Assembly: GCA_965199685.1 (NCBI GenBank) | Contig: OZ241323.1 | Span: forward strand, 1,798,001 to 1,862,000 | Length of the DNA: 64,000 bases | Direction of reading: 5' to 3' | From: SP5GCR1 sp965199685 | GTDB lineage: Bacteria > Pseudomonadota > Gammaproteobacteria > Poriferisulfidales > Oxydemutatoraceae | Shown here: positions 25,802-34,748 of the stretch, piece after piece | How positions within the stretch are numbered: the first letter of the stretch is position 1 | Layout of the letters: each line of letters starts with the position of its first letter | Notes under the pieces: model-generated | Database searches by the model: none | The model's input: only the letters and a program-made list of their open reading frames with translations | What the model was told of the DNA's origin: nothing | Translations under genes and position numbers: made by a program

Positions 25802-27154
25802 TTATCGTAACACCAAAAACATCGAATAATTGCCACGTAGTATTTTTAACAACAAAGGTTTATCTTCGTCTATTAAAGCCTCAAAAACATCGAAATCTTT
25901 CACAATTCGACGGTTTGTTGCGACGATAATATCGCCTTGTCGCAAACCATTGCGTTGCGCAGCACTACCACCTTTGACTTCCTTGATCTCTATGCCAGGT
26001 TTTTCCGCATTATCGCTCTCCGACAAAACAGCACCTGAGAGACGGCTATCGTAGCGATCTCCATCGGCACTCGCTATTTTTCTAGCAGTAATATAAGCGG
26101 TTATTTCAAGTTCATCATCATCTCTGAGGACTTCTAATACGACTTTGGATCCCATGCGAAGCAACCCGATATAGTTTCTTATGTCGGCACTATCCTCAAT
26201 TTCTTTACCATTGACCGATAAGATGATATCACCTGGTTCAATGCCCGATTTTTCAGCCGAAGAACCAGGCTCAACTTCAGTAATAACTACGCCTTTTTCT
26301 TGATCTAGACCAAAGGCATCGGCTAAATCTTGAGTGATTGTTTGGACGACGACACCCAAACGACCCCGCTTAACTGCACCGTGTTCAATCAATTGTTCGG
26401 TGATATTCATTGCCATATTAACCGGTATCGCAAAACCTATGCCGACATTTCGACTGGCTCCTAAAATAGCGGTGTTAATTCCTATCAAGCGACCTTCCAG
26501 ATCAACCAAAGCACCGCCCGAATTGCCGGGGTTGATCGACGCGTCGGTTTGTATAAAGTCTTCGTACGACTCTATCCCCAAGCCGCTACGCCCTAGTGCA
26601 CTGACAATACCTAAGGTCACGGTATGTGCAAGTTGAAAAGGATTACCAATGGCGACGGCAAAATCGCCTACCTTAATCGCTTCTGAGTCACCTATTGATA
26701 TCTCTACTAGATCTTCGGCATCTATTTCTATCACTGCGATATCGGCTTCTTCGTCAATACCAACTATTTTAGCGGTATAGCGTCTGTCGTTGTCTAAGGT
26801 TACCTGAATATTGTCGGCTGCTTTGACCACATGTGCATTAGTAATGATATAACCTTCTTCGGCATTGATAATAACACCCGAACCGGCACCACTACGACGA
26901 CGTTCTCGTTTTTGCCCTTCTTCAAATCCTGGAAAGTCAAAAAAGCGTCTGAAAAATGGATCGCTGGAAAAAGGGTGCGGGCGACGATAAATTTCTATGA
27001 CTTCCTCAGTTGCGATATTAACAACTGCCGGCATAGTTTTCTCCAGCATAGGTGCTAAAGTCGGCAGTGCTCCTGCCGATGTTGCAGCATGGACCGACAT
27101 AGTAGCAGAGAATAATGCAAATGTGGCGAATAGAGTGATAAAAGTTTTTTTCAT
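25802..27154 (-). CDS. degQ: Periplasmic serine protease of the DegQ/MucD (HtrA) type
   Basis: Protein quality-control protease. 450 residues: signal peptide (MKKTFITLFATFALFSATMS then VHA), trypsin-like domain with His in ITNAHVVKAAD, Asp in DEEADIAVIEID and Ser in NPGNSGGALV, then two PDZ domains (GVVITEVEPGSSAEKSGIEPGD and GIEIKEVKGGSAAQRNGLRQGD). The Q-linker-like arginine-rich stretch EGQKRERRRSGAG lies in the LA loop. Follows hsp20 and a hairpin; the two stress genes are neighbours on one strand. Confidence 0.95.
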   Translation of the reverse strand: MKKTFITLFATFALFSATMSVHAATSAGALPTLAPMLEKTMPAVVNIATEEVIEIYRRPHPFSSDPFFRRFFDFPGFEEGQKRERRRSGAGSGVIINAEEGYIITNAHVVKAADNIQVTLDNDRRYTAKIVGIDEEADIAVIEIDAEDLVEISIGDSEAIKVGDFAVAIGNPFQLAHTVTLGIVSALGRSGLGIESYEDFIQTDASINPGNSGGALVDLEGRLIGINTAILGASRNVGIGFAIPVNMAMNITEQLIEHGAVKRGRLGVVVQTITQDLADAFGLDQEKGVVITEVEPGSSAEKSGIEPGDIILSVNGKEIEDSADIRNYIGLLRMGSKVVLEVLRDDDELEITAYITARKIASADGDRYDSRLSGAVLSESDNAEKPGIEIKEVKGGSAAQRNGLRQGDIIVATNRRIVKDFDVFEALIDEDKPLLLKILRGNYSMFLVLR

Positions 27155-27181
27155 CGGAGGTTCCCAATAAAGAATAATAAT

Positions 27182-27208
27182 CCGCGAGCGTGCTGTACAC
27201 GCTCGCGG
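27182..27208 (-). terminator. Strong hairpin between hsp20 and degQ
   Basis: Perfect 11-bp stem CCGCGAGCGTG / CACGCTCGCGG with a five-base loop. On the minus strand it is followed by an A/T-rich stretch containing TTATTATTCTTTATT. Fits a Rho-independent terminator for hsp20, although the T-run is broken. Confidence 0.7.
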
Positions 27209-27227
27209 GGTTATGGTGTAGAACAGT

Positions 27228-27662
27228 TTAGTTTACAGTCACCGATATTTTTTTAGGTTGCACCGATTCCTTTTTTGCTACCGAAATCTTCAGCACACCG
27301 TTCTCGTGCTTGGCTGCAACAGTCTGGGTATCGGCAGTCGAAGGCAATGTAAAGCGTCTTTGATAACTACCCGAATGACGTTCGGTATGTATATATTGCT
27401 CTTTACTATCGCTCACTTCGGACGAATGTTTTGCCGATATCACAAGGCTGTTGTCTTCTACATGCACGTCGATATCGTCGGCTTTGATTCCGGGCAAATC
27501 GGCATAAAAAGTCCAACCCGTGTCGCTTTCTTTAACATCCACTGCTGGTATTAACCATTTGCTAAAATCTTCGCCGGTGCCTTTTTCATGAGGCCAAGCT
27601 AACAATTTCTCAAACGGACCAAACAGTCGATCAAAGTTTGACAATACTAGTGAATTATTCAT
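27228..27662 (-). CDS. Small heat-shock protein (Hsp20/alpha-crystallin family)
   Basis: ATP-independent holdase chaperone. 144 residues: alpha-crystallin domain about 35-135 with DLPGIKADDIDVHVEDNSLVI, YQRRFTLPSTAD and the ENGVLKISVAKK strand, and a short C-terminal tail KKISVTVN. Preceded by a good Shine-Dalgarno (GGAGTAAGGAAA) and a heat-shock-like promoter. Confidence 0.94.
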   Translation of the reverse strand: MNNSLVLSNFDRLFGPFEKLLAWPHEKGTGEDFSKWLIPAVDVKESDTGWTFYADLPGIKADDIDVHVEDNSLVISAKHSSEVSDSKEQYIHTERHSGSYQRRFTLPSTADTQTVAAKHENGVLKISVAKKESVQPKKISVTVN

Positions 27663-27700
27663 TTTCCTTACTCCATAGTTGTGTTAATCGGATATTTATA

Positions 27701-27728
27701 ATATAGAGACGCAATATTGATTTTCAAG
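27701..27728 (-). promoter_or_regulatory. Possible sigma-32 (or sigma-70) promoter of hsp20
   Basis: On the minus strand CTTGAAA is followed after 13 bases by CTCTATAT, near the sigma-32 consensus CTTGAAA / CCCCATnT. The same bases also read as TTGAAA, 18 bases, TATTAT for sigma-70, so the sigma factor is not settled by sequence. Confidence 0.5.
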
Positions 27729-27742
27729 TAACTATTGATTGA

Positions 27743-28225
27743 TTAGATAGCTTCAAAACAACCCTTGTTTCTATTTTTACGCACCTTATCGGCGGTAAAG
27801 ATTTCTCCGTTCATCGCGATATAAACACCCGACTTCAATAATTGAACCGCAGCCAAGGCAAAACCAGTGTTGAATTCTGCATCGCTATTTTTGAAGCGAG
27901 CGGGTTGCATAGCACCAGTCAAAACAATCGTTTTCCCAGCAATGCCTTGCAAGGCACGCGCGGTTTCTACCATCGTATCAGTGCCGTGTACAACGACGAA
28001 ATGTATGTTTGAGTCTTTTGCTATACGCTCACGTAGAATGGCGCGGTCGGCATCGTTGAGGTCCAGACTATCTTTGCCTATGATTGCTTCAACTTGATAA
28101 TCTAGTGCCACTTTTGCTTGTTCTAATATGGAAGATGCTTGAGGGTCGCCGATACGATAATCACTCAACGCATCGTAATATACCTTGTCGAAGGTGCCAC
28201 CTGTGGCAAGAAATATAATTTTCAT
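27743..28225 (-). CDS. Short single-domain L-asparaginase-like protein
   Basis: 160 residues, only the N-terminal half of a usual ~330-residue asparaginase: FLATGGTFDKVYYD (catalytic Thr loop) and VVVHGTDTMVETA (second Thr-Asp) with TGAMQPARF. The frame ends cleanly with a stop, and the C-terminal domain is absent from the flanks. Short stand-alone proteins of this type are known as 'asparaginase domain' proteins; activity cannot be assumed. Confidence 0.85.
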   Translation of the reverse strand: MKIIFLATGGTFDKVYYDALSDYRIGDPQASSILEQAKVALDYQVEAIIGKDSLDLNDADRAILRERIAKDSNIHFVVVHGTDTMVETARALQGIAGKTIVLTGAMQPARFKNSDAEFNTGFALAAVQLLKSGVYIAMNGEIFTADKVRKNRNKGCFEAI

Positions 28226-28294
28226 TTGGATATGCTCCCGGTTATCGTTTGTTCATCGGTAAATAATGGTTGCTTTCTGATATTATTATAAAAG

Positions 28295-29515
28295 ATGTAC
28301 GATACTGCTCAAAAATTACGCGCCAAGATTATCGCTGATAGCGACCGCTGTGTTATGTGCGGCTTATGTTTGCCACATTGCCCGACTTTCAATATTGAGC
28401 GCAACGAAGCCGATTCGCCCAGAGGGCGTGTCTTATTAGCTAAAGCGATTGCCAAACAACAGTTAAAAGCCGATGAAGATGCGCGCACACATTTTGAGTC
28501 ATGTCTGCATTGCTTGCATTGCGAGCGGGTTTGCCCAGCAAAAGTACCCTACGGAGAATTAATAGATAACATCAAACATTATTTACATCAGGAACGACAA
28601 ACAACCCCGCCACCGTTATGGTTGAAATTGGTAATCGTTTCTCGTCAACTACGACTTTTTTTTGCTTTATTTATTAAGCTATACCAATACTCCGGGATAC
28701 AAGCGATGTTGAGACAATGGAATTTATTCAAACGCTCAACCGCTGCCTCTTGGGATGCAATGTTGGCTAAGCGATACTATATACCTGCTGTAAAACCACG
28801 CTCAACAATCAAACCAGAATATAAAACCGTAGCCTTGTTCACCGGTTGTGTCGCAACTATAAGCGACCAAAATACCTTGAAAGCAACTAGAGAATTGCTC
28901 AGAGCGGCAGGCTTTAAGGTACAGCCAAATAACCGGCAGTATTGTTGTGGGGCTATCCATCAACATATTGGTGATTCGGAGTATGCACAACGTTTAATGT
29001 TCAAAAACTCAGAGGCGTTCAAATCCGACATTCCCATCGTGTCTTGTGCGAGTGGTTGCGGGGGACGATTACAGCAATACGATAACGAGATATCAACGCA
29101 TCATTATGACATCCACGCCTTTTTAGCCGAACACGCCAAGCATTTGGTTTTTAGAGAATTATCCGAGACCGTTGCATTACATACGCCGTGTTCAATACAA
29201 AACATCTTAAAACAACAAGAAATGCCAGAACAGCTTTTGAGTCTAATTCCGAACTTGTCGGTTGTTTCCTTAAAACCTCAAACAACTTGCTGCGGAGCAG
29301 CAGGTATACAGATATTGCAACACCAAGCACAAGGTAATGCATTAGCCGATGATACAATTGATGCCATGAAAAAAACAAATGCCGATACCCTACTCACATC
29401 AAACGTGGGCTGCGCTATGCACTTAAGACGTAGAATTTGGCAACGCAAACTTAAGTATGAAGTGATGCACCCTGTGCTATTACTTTATAAACAACTACAA
29501 ACTACAAAAGACTGA
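28295..29515 (+). CDS. glcF: Glycolate oxidase iron-sulfur subunit
   Basis: 406 residues with two 4Fe-4S sites near the N-terminus (CVMCGLCLPHCP and CLHCLHCERVCP) and two CCG heterodisulfide-reductase-type cysteine motifs (NRQYCCGAIH; PQTTCCGAAG). Passes electrons from glycolate (or lactate) oxidation to quinone. The flavin subunits GlcD/GlcE are not adjacent. Its TGA overlaps the coq7 ATG by one base, so the two are co-translated. Confidence 0.92.
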   Translation: MYDTAQKLRAKIIADSDRCVMCGLCLPHCPTFNIERNEADSPRGRVLLAKAIAKQQLKADEDARTHFESCLHCLHCERVCPAKVPYGELIDNIKHYLHQERQTTPPPLWLKLVIVSRQLRLFFALFIKLYQYSGIQAMLRQWNLFKRSTAASWDAMLAKRYYIPAVKPRSTIKPEYKTVALFTGCVATISDQNTLKATRELLRAAGFKVQPNNRQYCCGAIHQHIGDSEYAQRLMFKNSEAFKSDIPIVSCASGCGGRLQQYDNEISTHHYDIHAFLAEHAKHLVFRELSETVALHTPCSIQNILKQQEMPEQLLSLIPNLSVVSLKPQTTCCGAAGIQILQHQAQGNALADDTIDAMKKTNADTLLTSNVGCAMHLRRRIWQRKLKYEVMHPVLLLYKQLQTTKD

Positions 29516-30153
29516 TGAAACGGTACTCGCTTATAGATCAACTGATTATAAATGCCGACCTTGTGTTGCGTACGGTCAACGGTATATCGGCAGGAAAGCA
29601 ACGCGAACATCCGGCAACGGGCATTCCCGAAAGTGATTTAAGCGAAGACGAAAAAGAAACGGCGGCTCGTTTGATGCGCGTCAACCACGCCGGAGAAATC
29701 GCTGCGCAAGGCCTTTATCACGGACAGACATTATTTGCGCGTAAGCAAACCACACGCCGACACCTGCTTGACAGTGCACATCAAGAAACCGAACACCTGT
29801 ATTGGTGTGAACAGCGTATAAAACAACTGGGCGGTCGCACCAGCTTACTAGCACCAGTTTGGTATGCGGGTTCTTTTGCAATAGGAACCCTGGCATCGCT
29901 CGCCGGCGATCGCTGGAGCTTCGCATTCATAAGGGAAACTGAGGAACAGGTCGTAGAGCATTTACAATCTCACCTAAATCGCCTGTCTCCTAAAGATAAA
30001 ATTACAAGAACGATTATCAGGCAAGTGATTTCAGACGAAGCCGAACATGCCCAATCGGCGTATTCAAAAAGTAGTTATAAACTTCCGCAAGAGCTTAGCA
30101 CGATGATGCGAGCGACTGCTAAAATCATGACCGTCGGGGCATACTATATATAA
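29515..30153 (+). CDS. coq7: 2-polyprenyl-3-methyl-6-methoxy-1,4-benzoquinol hydroxylase
   Basis: Di-iron monooxygenase of the late ubiquinone pathway, replacing UbiF. 212 residues. The diiron carboxylate ligands are visible: RVNHAGEIAAQGLYHGQ, HQETEH, RETEEQVVEHL and SDEAEHA. Membrane-associated. Works in the same pathway as ubiA in this window. Confidence 0.95.
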   Translation: MKRYSLIDQLIINADLVLRTVNGISAGKQREHPATGIPESDLSEDEKETAARLMRVNHAGEIAAQGLYHGQTLFARKQTTRRHLLDSAHQETEHLYWCEQRIKQLGGRTSLLAPVWYAGSFAIGTLASLAGDRWSFAFIRETEEQVVEHLQSHLNRLSPKDKITRTIIRQVISDEAEHAQSAYSKSSYKLPQELSTMMRATAKIMTVGAYYI

Positions 30154-30218
30154 TTCTATTCGTCTAGAGTCTATAAAGATTTAGGATGAGTTATGAAAAA
30201 TCCCCAAACTAAAACAAT

Positions 30219-31283
30219 CTATTGCAGCTCAGAAGGCTGGTAATACGAACCTTTTCTATACCATCCGCCCTCAAAAACAAATCTATTTCTCCGGTAGGAG
30301 TGAATCTTAACTGCAGCATATCTCATGATGTTTTTCTCTACTGAATATAACAAATTGTGATCTATAACCCCGTCTTGGGAAACCTGCTCTACAAGTTTCT
30401 CAAAATCAGTGTATCTATAAATATTGTATTTAGGTTTTAAGAAGTCAAAGTAATCAGCATCCATTATATTTGACATGATATAAAGCGGCATATTTTTGCT
30501 ATGCATTTCGTAGACATTTTTAACAGCTGCTTCTATACCTTTGCGTAGATAGTCGGCATGTTTTATTTCTTTTGATGCTATTTTTGAATATTCGGCAAAT
30601 CTTACATGCATACATGCATAATAACGGAAATTATTGAAGTCCTGCTCTATGCTGAACTTTCTAAATCTAGGTAGATCATATAAAGCACCGGTAAATAACT
30701 TCATACTCTCCCGTTTTGTGCCGAAATGATTGATTACTATATCGCTCAAGTTCTCCACTCGTCTAGAAGGAGGAATAACGATATAAAACGGAGACTTAAA
30801 GTATGCATTTAATCTGGGGCTAAAATATAAGCCTTTGTAAATCTCAGGTAACTGTTTATCCCTACCTTTTCGCCTTAAACTTTCCTTATCTCTAGCTAAA
30901 ACGATTATGCGAATAGCTTCATTTTTTCCATCATAAAGCTGAAGACCATTAACACGCCGTAATTGTGATTTGGGACACGACCAATCAAAATCTTTTTCAT
31001 GCACATACCGTAAAGTTTCAGGCAACTCTTTAATTGTTCCTTCGGATGTCGTCTCCAATATTTTTACAGCCGATAAATTGATATGTTCGTCCCAATCAAT
31101 AGATACATCTTGTTCTATGTCATCTAATCTATGTATGAAAGAGGTTCTAGCCTGCTTGATAATCGGAATTTTTCCTAACGATAAAGCCACTCTTATAAGT
31201 AATACCAAATCGTAGGTTTTAGAGTCCAAACCGCCGTCGTATTCATAAGGAAAATACAAGTATTTATCGCTGTGCTGTAACAT
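30219..31283 (-). CDS. Glycosyltransferase-like protein gtX1 (most diverged member of the array)
   Basis: 354 residues. Shares with gtX2-6 the start MLQH(S/P)(D/E)KYLY, YACMHVRFAEY (an HxR motif as in GT-B O-fucosyltransferases), LPLYIMSNI.D.DYF, YRYTDFE and DHNLLYSVEKNIMRYAAVKI. No signal peptide or membrane segment. Family not named with certainty: a fold and donor like O-fucosyltransferases are suggested by the HxR plus the C-terminal E/A pattern (inference). No dcd/mrp scar lies upstream of it. It is the most divergent copy, so probably the oldest or a separate lineage. Confidence 0.5.
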   Translation of the reverse strand: MLQHSDKYLYFPYEYDGGLDSKTYDLVLLIRVALSLGKIPIIKQARTSFIHRLDDIEQDVSIDWDEHINLSAVKILETTSEGTIKELPETLRYVHEKDFDWSCPKSQLRRVNGLQLYDGKNEAIRIIVLARDKESLRRKGRDKQLPEIYKGLYFSPRLNAYFKSPFYIVIPPSRRVENLSDIVINHFGTKRESMKLFTGALYDLPRFRKFSIEQDFNNFRYYACMHVRFAEYSKIASKEIKHADYLRKGIEAAVKNVYEMHSKNMPLYIMSNIMDADYFDFLKPKYNIYRYTDFEKLVEQVSQDGVIDHNLLYSVEKNIMRYAAVKIHSYRRNRFVFEGGWYRKGSYYQPSELQ

Positions 31284-31346
31284 CAGTGTGATAGTCTATT
31301 TATCTAAAATAGTTCAATAAGTGTTCTATGTCACCCAACATCGTTA

Positions 31347-32399
31347 TCACTGCTTAAAACCTGTTTTCCTACGACTCCAATCCCCTCTAAAAACAAAAAA
31401 ATAATCCTTTCGTTGAGGAAAAATTTTAACTAACGCATGCCGCATAATATTCTTCTCCACAGAATAGAGTAGGTCGTGATCTATGACTTCCTGCGCTACA
31501 AACCGTTCTCTAAGCTCCTCAAAATCGGTATATCTATATACATCGTATTTGCTTGTCAAAAAGTTAAAATAATCAGGTTCTGCTATGTTTGACATAATGT
31601 ATAGCGGCAAGCCTTTAACACTCTGTTTATACACCATTTTAATGGTTTTGCTTAAACTTTTTTTTAATGTCTCGGGATGTTGCTCAAGATGTCTTGAAGC
31701 CACCCTAGCATTACCTACATACCGCACATGTATGCATGCATAACTACCTGAGTTCCTTAAAAATTTGTTCCTTTGCCCCCGCCATCTAGGTAAAAAGTCA
31801 TGCAACATATTACACAGAGTATTCATTCCTGCTAAGGTTGTCCCAAAGTGCCTGAGTACTATCTCTGTTAAATAATTTACTTCCTTAGGGGGAGGGAATG
31901 TTATGAAAAATGAGGAGTCATAATGAAAATCACCTCTTCTACTATTAAATTTCAACTTATTGAGAGAACCAATTGGTTTTTTGAACGATGACAAATCTTC
32001 ATCTTTTAGTAGACAGATTATCGGATAACGATCATTGTCCTTATCGTGAACTTGTTTATTACTAATAAAACGTATTTGGTTCTTAGAATACAGATTGAAA
32101 TCAAAATCCTTTTCGTAGATATATTGTAAAGTATCGGGAATTTCCTTTACAAACCCGTCGGGTTCTGCTTTCAGTACCTTTGCTTTTGACAAATCAATAT
32201 ATCTATCCCAATTAATAACCACATTTTTTTTGATATTATCCAACCTATGCCTTTTAGAAGTCTCCATTTCTTTTATAACAGGCACTCTTCTCATAGATAA
32301 AGCGACATTGACTATCCTTTCCAAATCCCAAAGATTTGAATCCAATCCTCCTCCTTGAACATATGGAATATAGAGATATTTTTCTGGATGCTGTAACAT
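31347..32399 (-). CDS. Glycosyltransferase-like protein gtX2
   Basis: 350 residues, full length. YACIHVRYVGN, KGLPLYIMSNIAEPDYFNFL, VYRYTDFEELRERF and IDHDLLYSVEKNIMRHALVKI are conserved with the other copies. Upstream it is preceded by a scar of dcd (3' end) and mrp (5' end), then by an inverted-repeat element. Activity unknown; best guess is transfer of a deoxyhexose or related sugar. Confidence 0.5.
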   Translation of the reverse strand: MLQHPEKYLYIPYVQGGGLDSNLWDLERIVNVALSMRRVPVIKEMETSKRHRLDNIKKNVVINWDRYIDLSKAKVLKAEPDGFVKEIPDTLQYIYEKDFDFNLYSKNQIRFISNKQVHDKDNDRYPIICLLKDEDLSSFKKPIGSLNKLKFNSRRGDFHYDSSFFITFPPPKEVNYLTEIVLRHFGTTLAGMNTLCNMLHDFLPRWRGQRNKFLRNSGSYACIHVRYVGNARVASRHLEQHPETLKKSLSKTIKMVYKQSVKGLPLYIMSNIAEPDYFNFLTSKYDVYRYTDFEELRERFVAQEVIDHDLLYSVEKNIMRHALVKIFPQRKDYFFVFRGDWSRRKTGFKQ

Positions 32400-32634
32400 T
32401 TTTTAGCTTTGGGTGAAATGATACCAGTTTATTTTTTATATTTATTGGAACGGTCTTCGGGCCATACTGAGCATTGGGAATCGGCTTCAAAAAACGATAG
32501 TTGGACAACGCCTTTGGAAGTAACCAAGCCCCTAGTGGTATTGAAGCCAACAATGTTAGCTAGAGTATGCCTCGTTGTTTCTTTGTTAGTCTGTGACATC
32601 ATATTAGTCTACATTATCAAAACAGTCATCATAT
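32400..32634 (-). pseudogene. dcd/mrp scar upstream of gtX2
   Basis: On the minus strand the sequence goes from an mrp-like 5' leader and the first mrp codons (around 32500-32630; compare TTAGCTAGGATATGCTCTAT in mrp with TTAGCTAGAGTATGCCTCGT here) straight into the last ~35 codons of dcd (about 32405-32505), and then into gtX2. All the middle of both genes is deleted. Confidence 0.8.
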
Positions 32635-32774
32635 GGGGCTGTTGAAAAAGTATCTGCATTAGTACATTCCCCTCCTTTGGAGGGGTGGCAGGCGAAGCCT
32701 GACGGAGTGGTTGTGGTGGTTCTGCACTAGACAATTACCCTCTACGGTGCATGAAATACTTTTTCAACAGTCCC
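32635..32774 (+). repeat. Dispersed inverted-repeat element, copy R3 (with an empty-site paralog)
   Basis: 139-140 bp from GGGCTGTTGAAAAAGTAT to ATACTTTTTCAACAGTCCC (19-bp imperfect terminal inverted repeats), flanked by ATAT on both sides. The paralogous spacer near 36327 reads CATCATATATCGAAATAGCT without the element, so it is an unoccupied site. The element's right end supplies the last 13 codons and the stop of gtX3. Confidence 0.92.
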
Positions 32775-33874
32775 ATATATCGAAATAGCTTTATAAGTGT
32801 TCTATGCCGCTTAACATTATTATTGTTTTTTTCAACAAGACCAGTTGTATTCCATTCTCCTTTGAAAACAAACATGTTATTTTTCCGTGCAGGGAAAATT
32901 TTAACTAATGCATGCCGCATAATATTCTTCTCCACCGAATAGAGTAAGTCGTGATCTATGGCTTCCTGCGCTACAAACCGTTCTCTAAGCTCCTTAAAAT
33001 CGGTATATCTATATATATCGTATTTGCTTTTCAAAAAGTTAAAATAATCAGGTTCTGCTATGTTAGACATAATATATAGCGGCAAGCCTTTAACACTTTG
33101 TTTATACGCCATTTCAATGGCTTTGCTTAAACTTTTTTCTAATGCCGAGGACTGCTGCTTAAGCAGTCTTGAAGCACTCCTAATATTACCTGCATATCGC
33201 ACATGTACGCATGCGTAACTACCCGAGTTCCTTAAAAATTTTCCCTTTTGTTTCCGGTATCTAGGTAAAAAGTCATACAACATATTACATAAAGTATTCA
33301 TTTCCGCCAGGGTTGTTCCAAAGTAACCGAGCACTGTCTCTGTTAAATCATTTACTTCCTTAGACGGAGGAAATATTATGAAAAATGAAGGATCATAATG
33401 AATGTCACCTCTACTATTAAATTTCAACTTATTGAGAGGACCAATCGGTTCTTTGAGCGATGACAAATCTTCATCTTTTAGTAGACAGATTATCGGATAT
33501 TGATCATTTTCCTTGTCGTGAACTTGTTCACTATTGATAAAACGTACTTGACTCTTAGAATACAGATTGAAATCAAAATCCCTTTCGTAGACATATTGTA
33601 AAGTGTCAGGGATTTCCTTTGTTGATGCTCCGTCAGGTTTTGTCCTCAGTATCTTTGCTTTTGACAAATCAATATATTTATCCCAATCAATAAATGCATC
33701 CTGTTCCATGTTATCCGACCTATTAAACTTATAAATCTGCATTTCCTTTATAATGGGAATTCTTTTCATAGATAAAGCGGCATTGATAATTATTTCCAAA
33801 TCCCAAAGCTTTGAATCCAATCCTCCTCCTTGAACATATGGAATATAGAGATATTTTTCTGGATGCTGTAACAT
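32735..33874 (-). CDS. Glycosyltransferase-like protein gtX3, C-terminus extended into a repeat element
   Basis: 379 residues. The N-terminal two-thirds are nearly identical to gtX5. YACVHVRYAGN, LPLYIMSNIAEPDYF and LYSVEKNIMRHALVKIFPARK are conserved. After GEWN the frame has lost the paralog's stop and runs 30 further codons, the last 13 (MGLLKKYFMHRRG) encoded by repeat R3, whose TAA ends the protein. The extension is basic and unlikely to be functional in itself (inference). Confidence 0.5.
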   Translation of the reverse strand: MLQHPEKYLYIPYVQGGGLDSKLWDLEIIINAALSMKRIPIIKEMQIYKFNRSDNMEQDAFIDWDKYIDLSKAKILRTKPDGASTKEIPDTLQYVYERDFDFNLYSKSQVRFINSEQVHDKENDQYPIICLLKDEDLSSLKEPIGPLNKLKFNSRGDIHYDPSFFIIFPPSKEVNDLTETVLGYFGTTLAEMNTLCNMLYDFLPRYRKQKGKFLRNSGSYACVHVRYAGNIRSASRLLKQQSSALEKSLSKAIEMAYKQSVKGLPLYIMSNIAEPDYFNFLKSKYDIYRYTDFKELRERFVAQEAIDHDLLYSVEKNIMRHALVKIFPARKNNMFVFKGEWNTTGLVEKNNNNVKRHRTLIKLFRYMGLLKKYFMHRRG

Positions 33875-34240
33875 TTTTTAGCTTTGGGTGAAATGATACC
33901 AGTTTATTTTTTATATTTATTGGAACGGTCTTCGGGCCATACTGAGCATTGGGAATCGGCTTCAAAGAACAGTAGTTGAGCAACACCTTCACTGGCATAG
34001 ATCTTAGCCGGTAGCGGCGAAGTATTAGAAAATTCCAACGTTATATGCCTCCCACTTGGGTTCTAGAGGTGTAACATCAACGATGATGCCACAGCGAGCA
34101 TAAGTCGATTTATCAACCTCTGCTTTGCTCGATGCCATCACAATTACGTTCTTGATTTCACGCATAGACTTCAGATTCTTTTGCACTGAATGACAAAAAA
34201 TCTTCAAATCAACTTTTACCATTGACATTGTATTACTCTT
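33875..34240 (-). pseudogene. dcd/mrp scar upstream of gtX3 with a chimeric 67-codon frame
   Basis: Contains the frame 34025-34228: a start with MSMVKVDLKIF, then mrp sequence (SVQKNLKSMREIKNVIVMAS), joined at the codons for KST to dcd sequence (STYARCGIIVDVTPLEP), then a frameshift. The rest (33880-34020) is dcd 3' sequence. The Mrp Walker A GKGGVGKST has become SKAEVDKST, so no ATP binding is expected. An identical frame is at 37578-37781. Confidence 0.85.
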
Positions 34241-34748
34241 GTTATCTGAATAGCTTGATACATATTCTAAGCTAAGCTGATATCGTTATCGCTATTAAAT
34301 TAAAATCCCATTTTTCCACGACACCACTCTCCTCTAAAAGCAAAAACATAATCCTTTCGCTTGGAGAAAATTTTAACCAGTGCATGTGTCATAATATTCT
34401 TCTCCACCGAATAGAGTAAGTCGTGATCTATGACCTCCTGCCCTACAAACCGCTCTCTAAGCTCCTCAAAATCAGTATATCTATATATATCGTATTCGTG
34501 TTTCAAAAAGTTAAAATAATCAGGTTCTGCTATGTTTGACATAATGTATAGCGGCAAGCCTTTAACACTCTGTTCATACACCATTTTAATGGTTTTGCTT
34601 AAACTTTTTTTCAATTTTCCAGGCTGTTGCTGAAGCAGTCTTGAAGCCTGCTTAGCACCAACTCCATACCGTACATGTACGCATGCATAACTACCTGCGT
34701 TCTCTAAAAATTTGTTCCTTTCTCTCTGGTATCTAGGTAAAAAATTAT

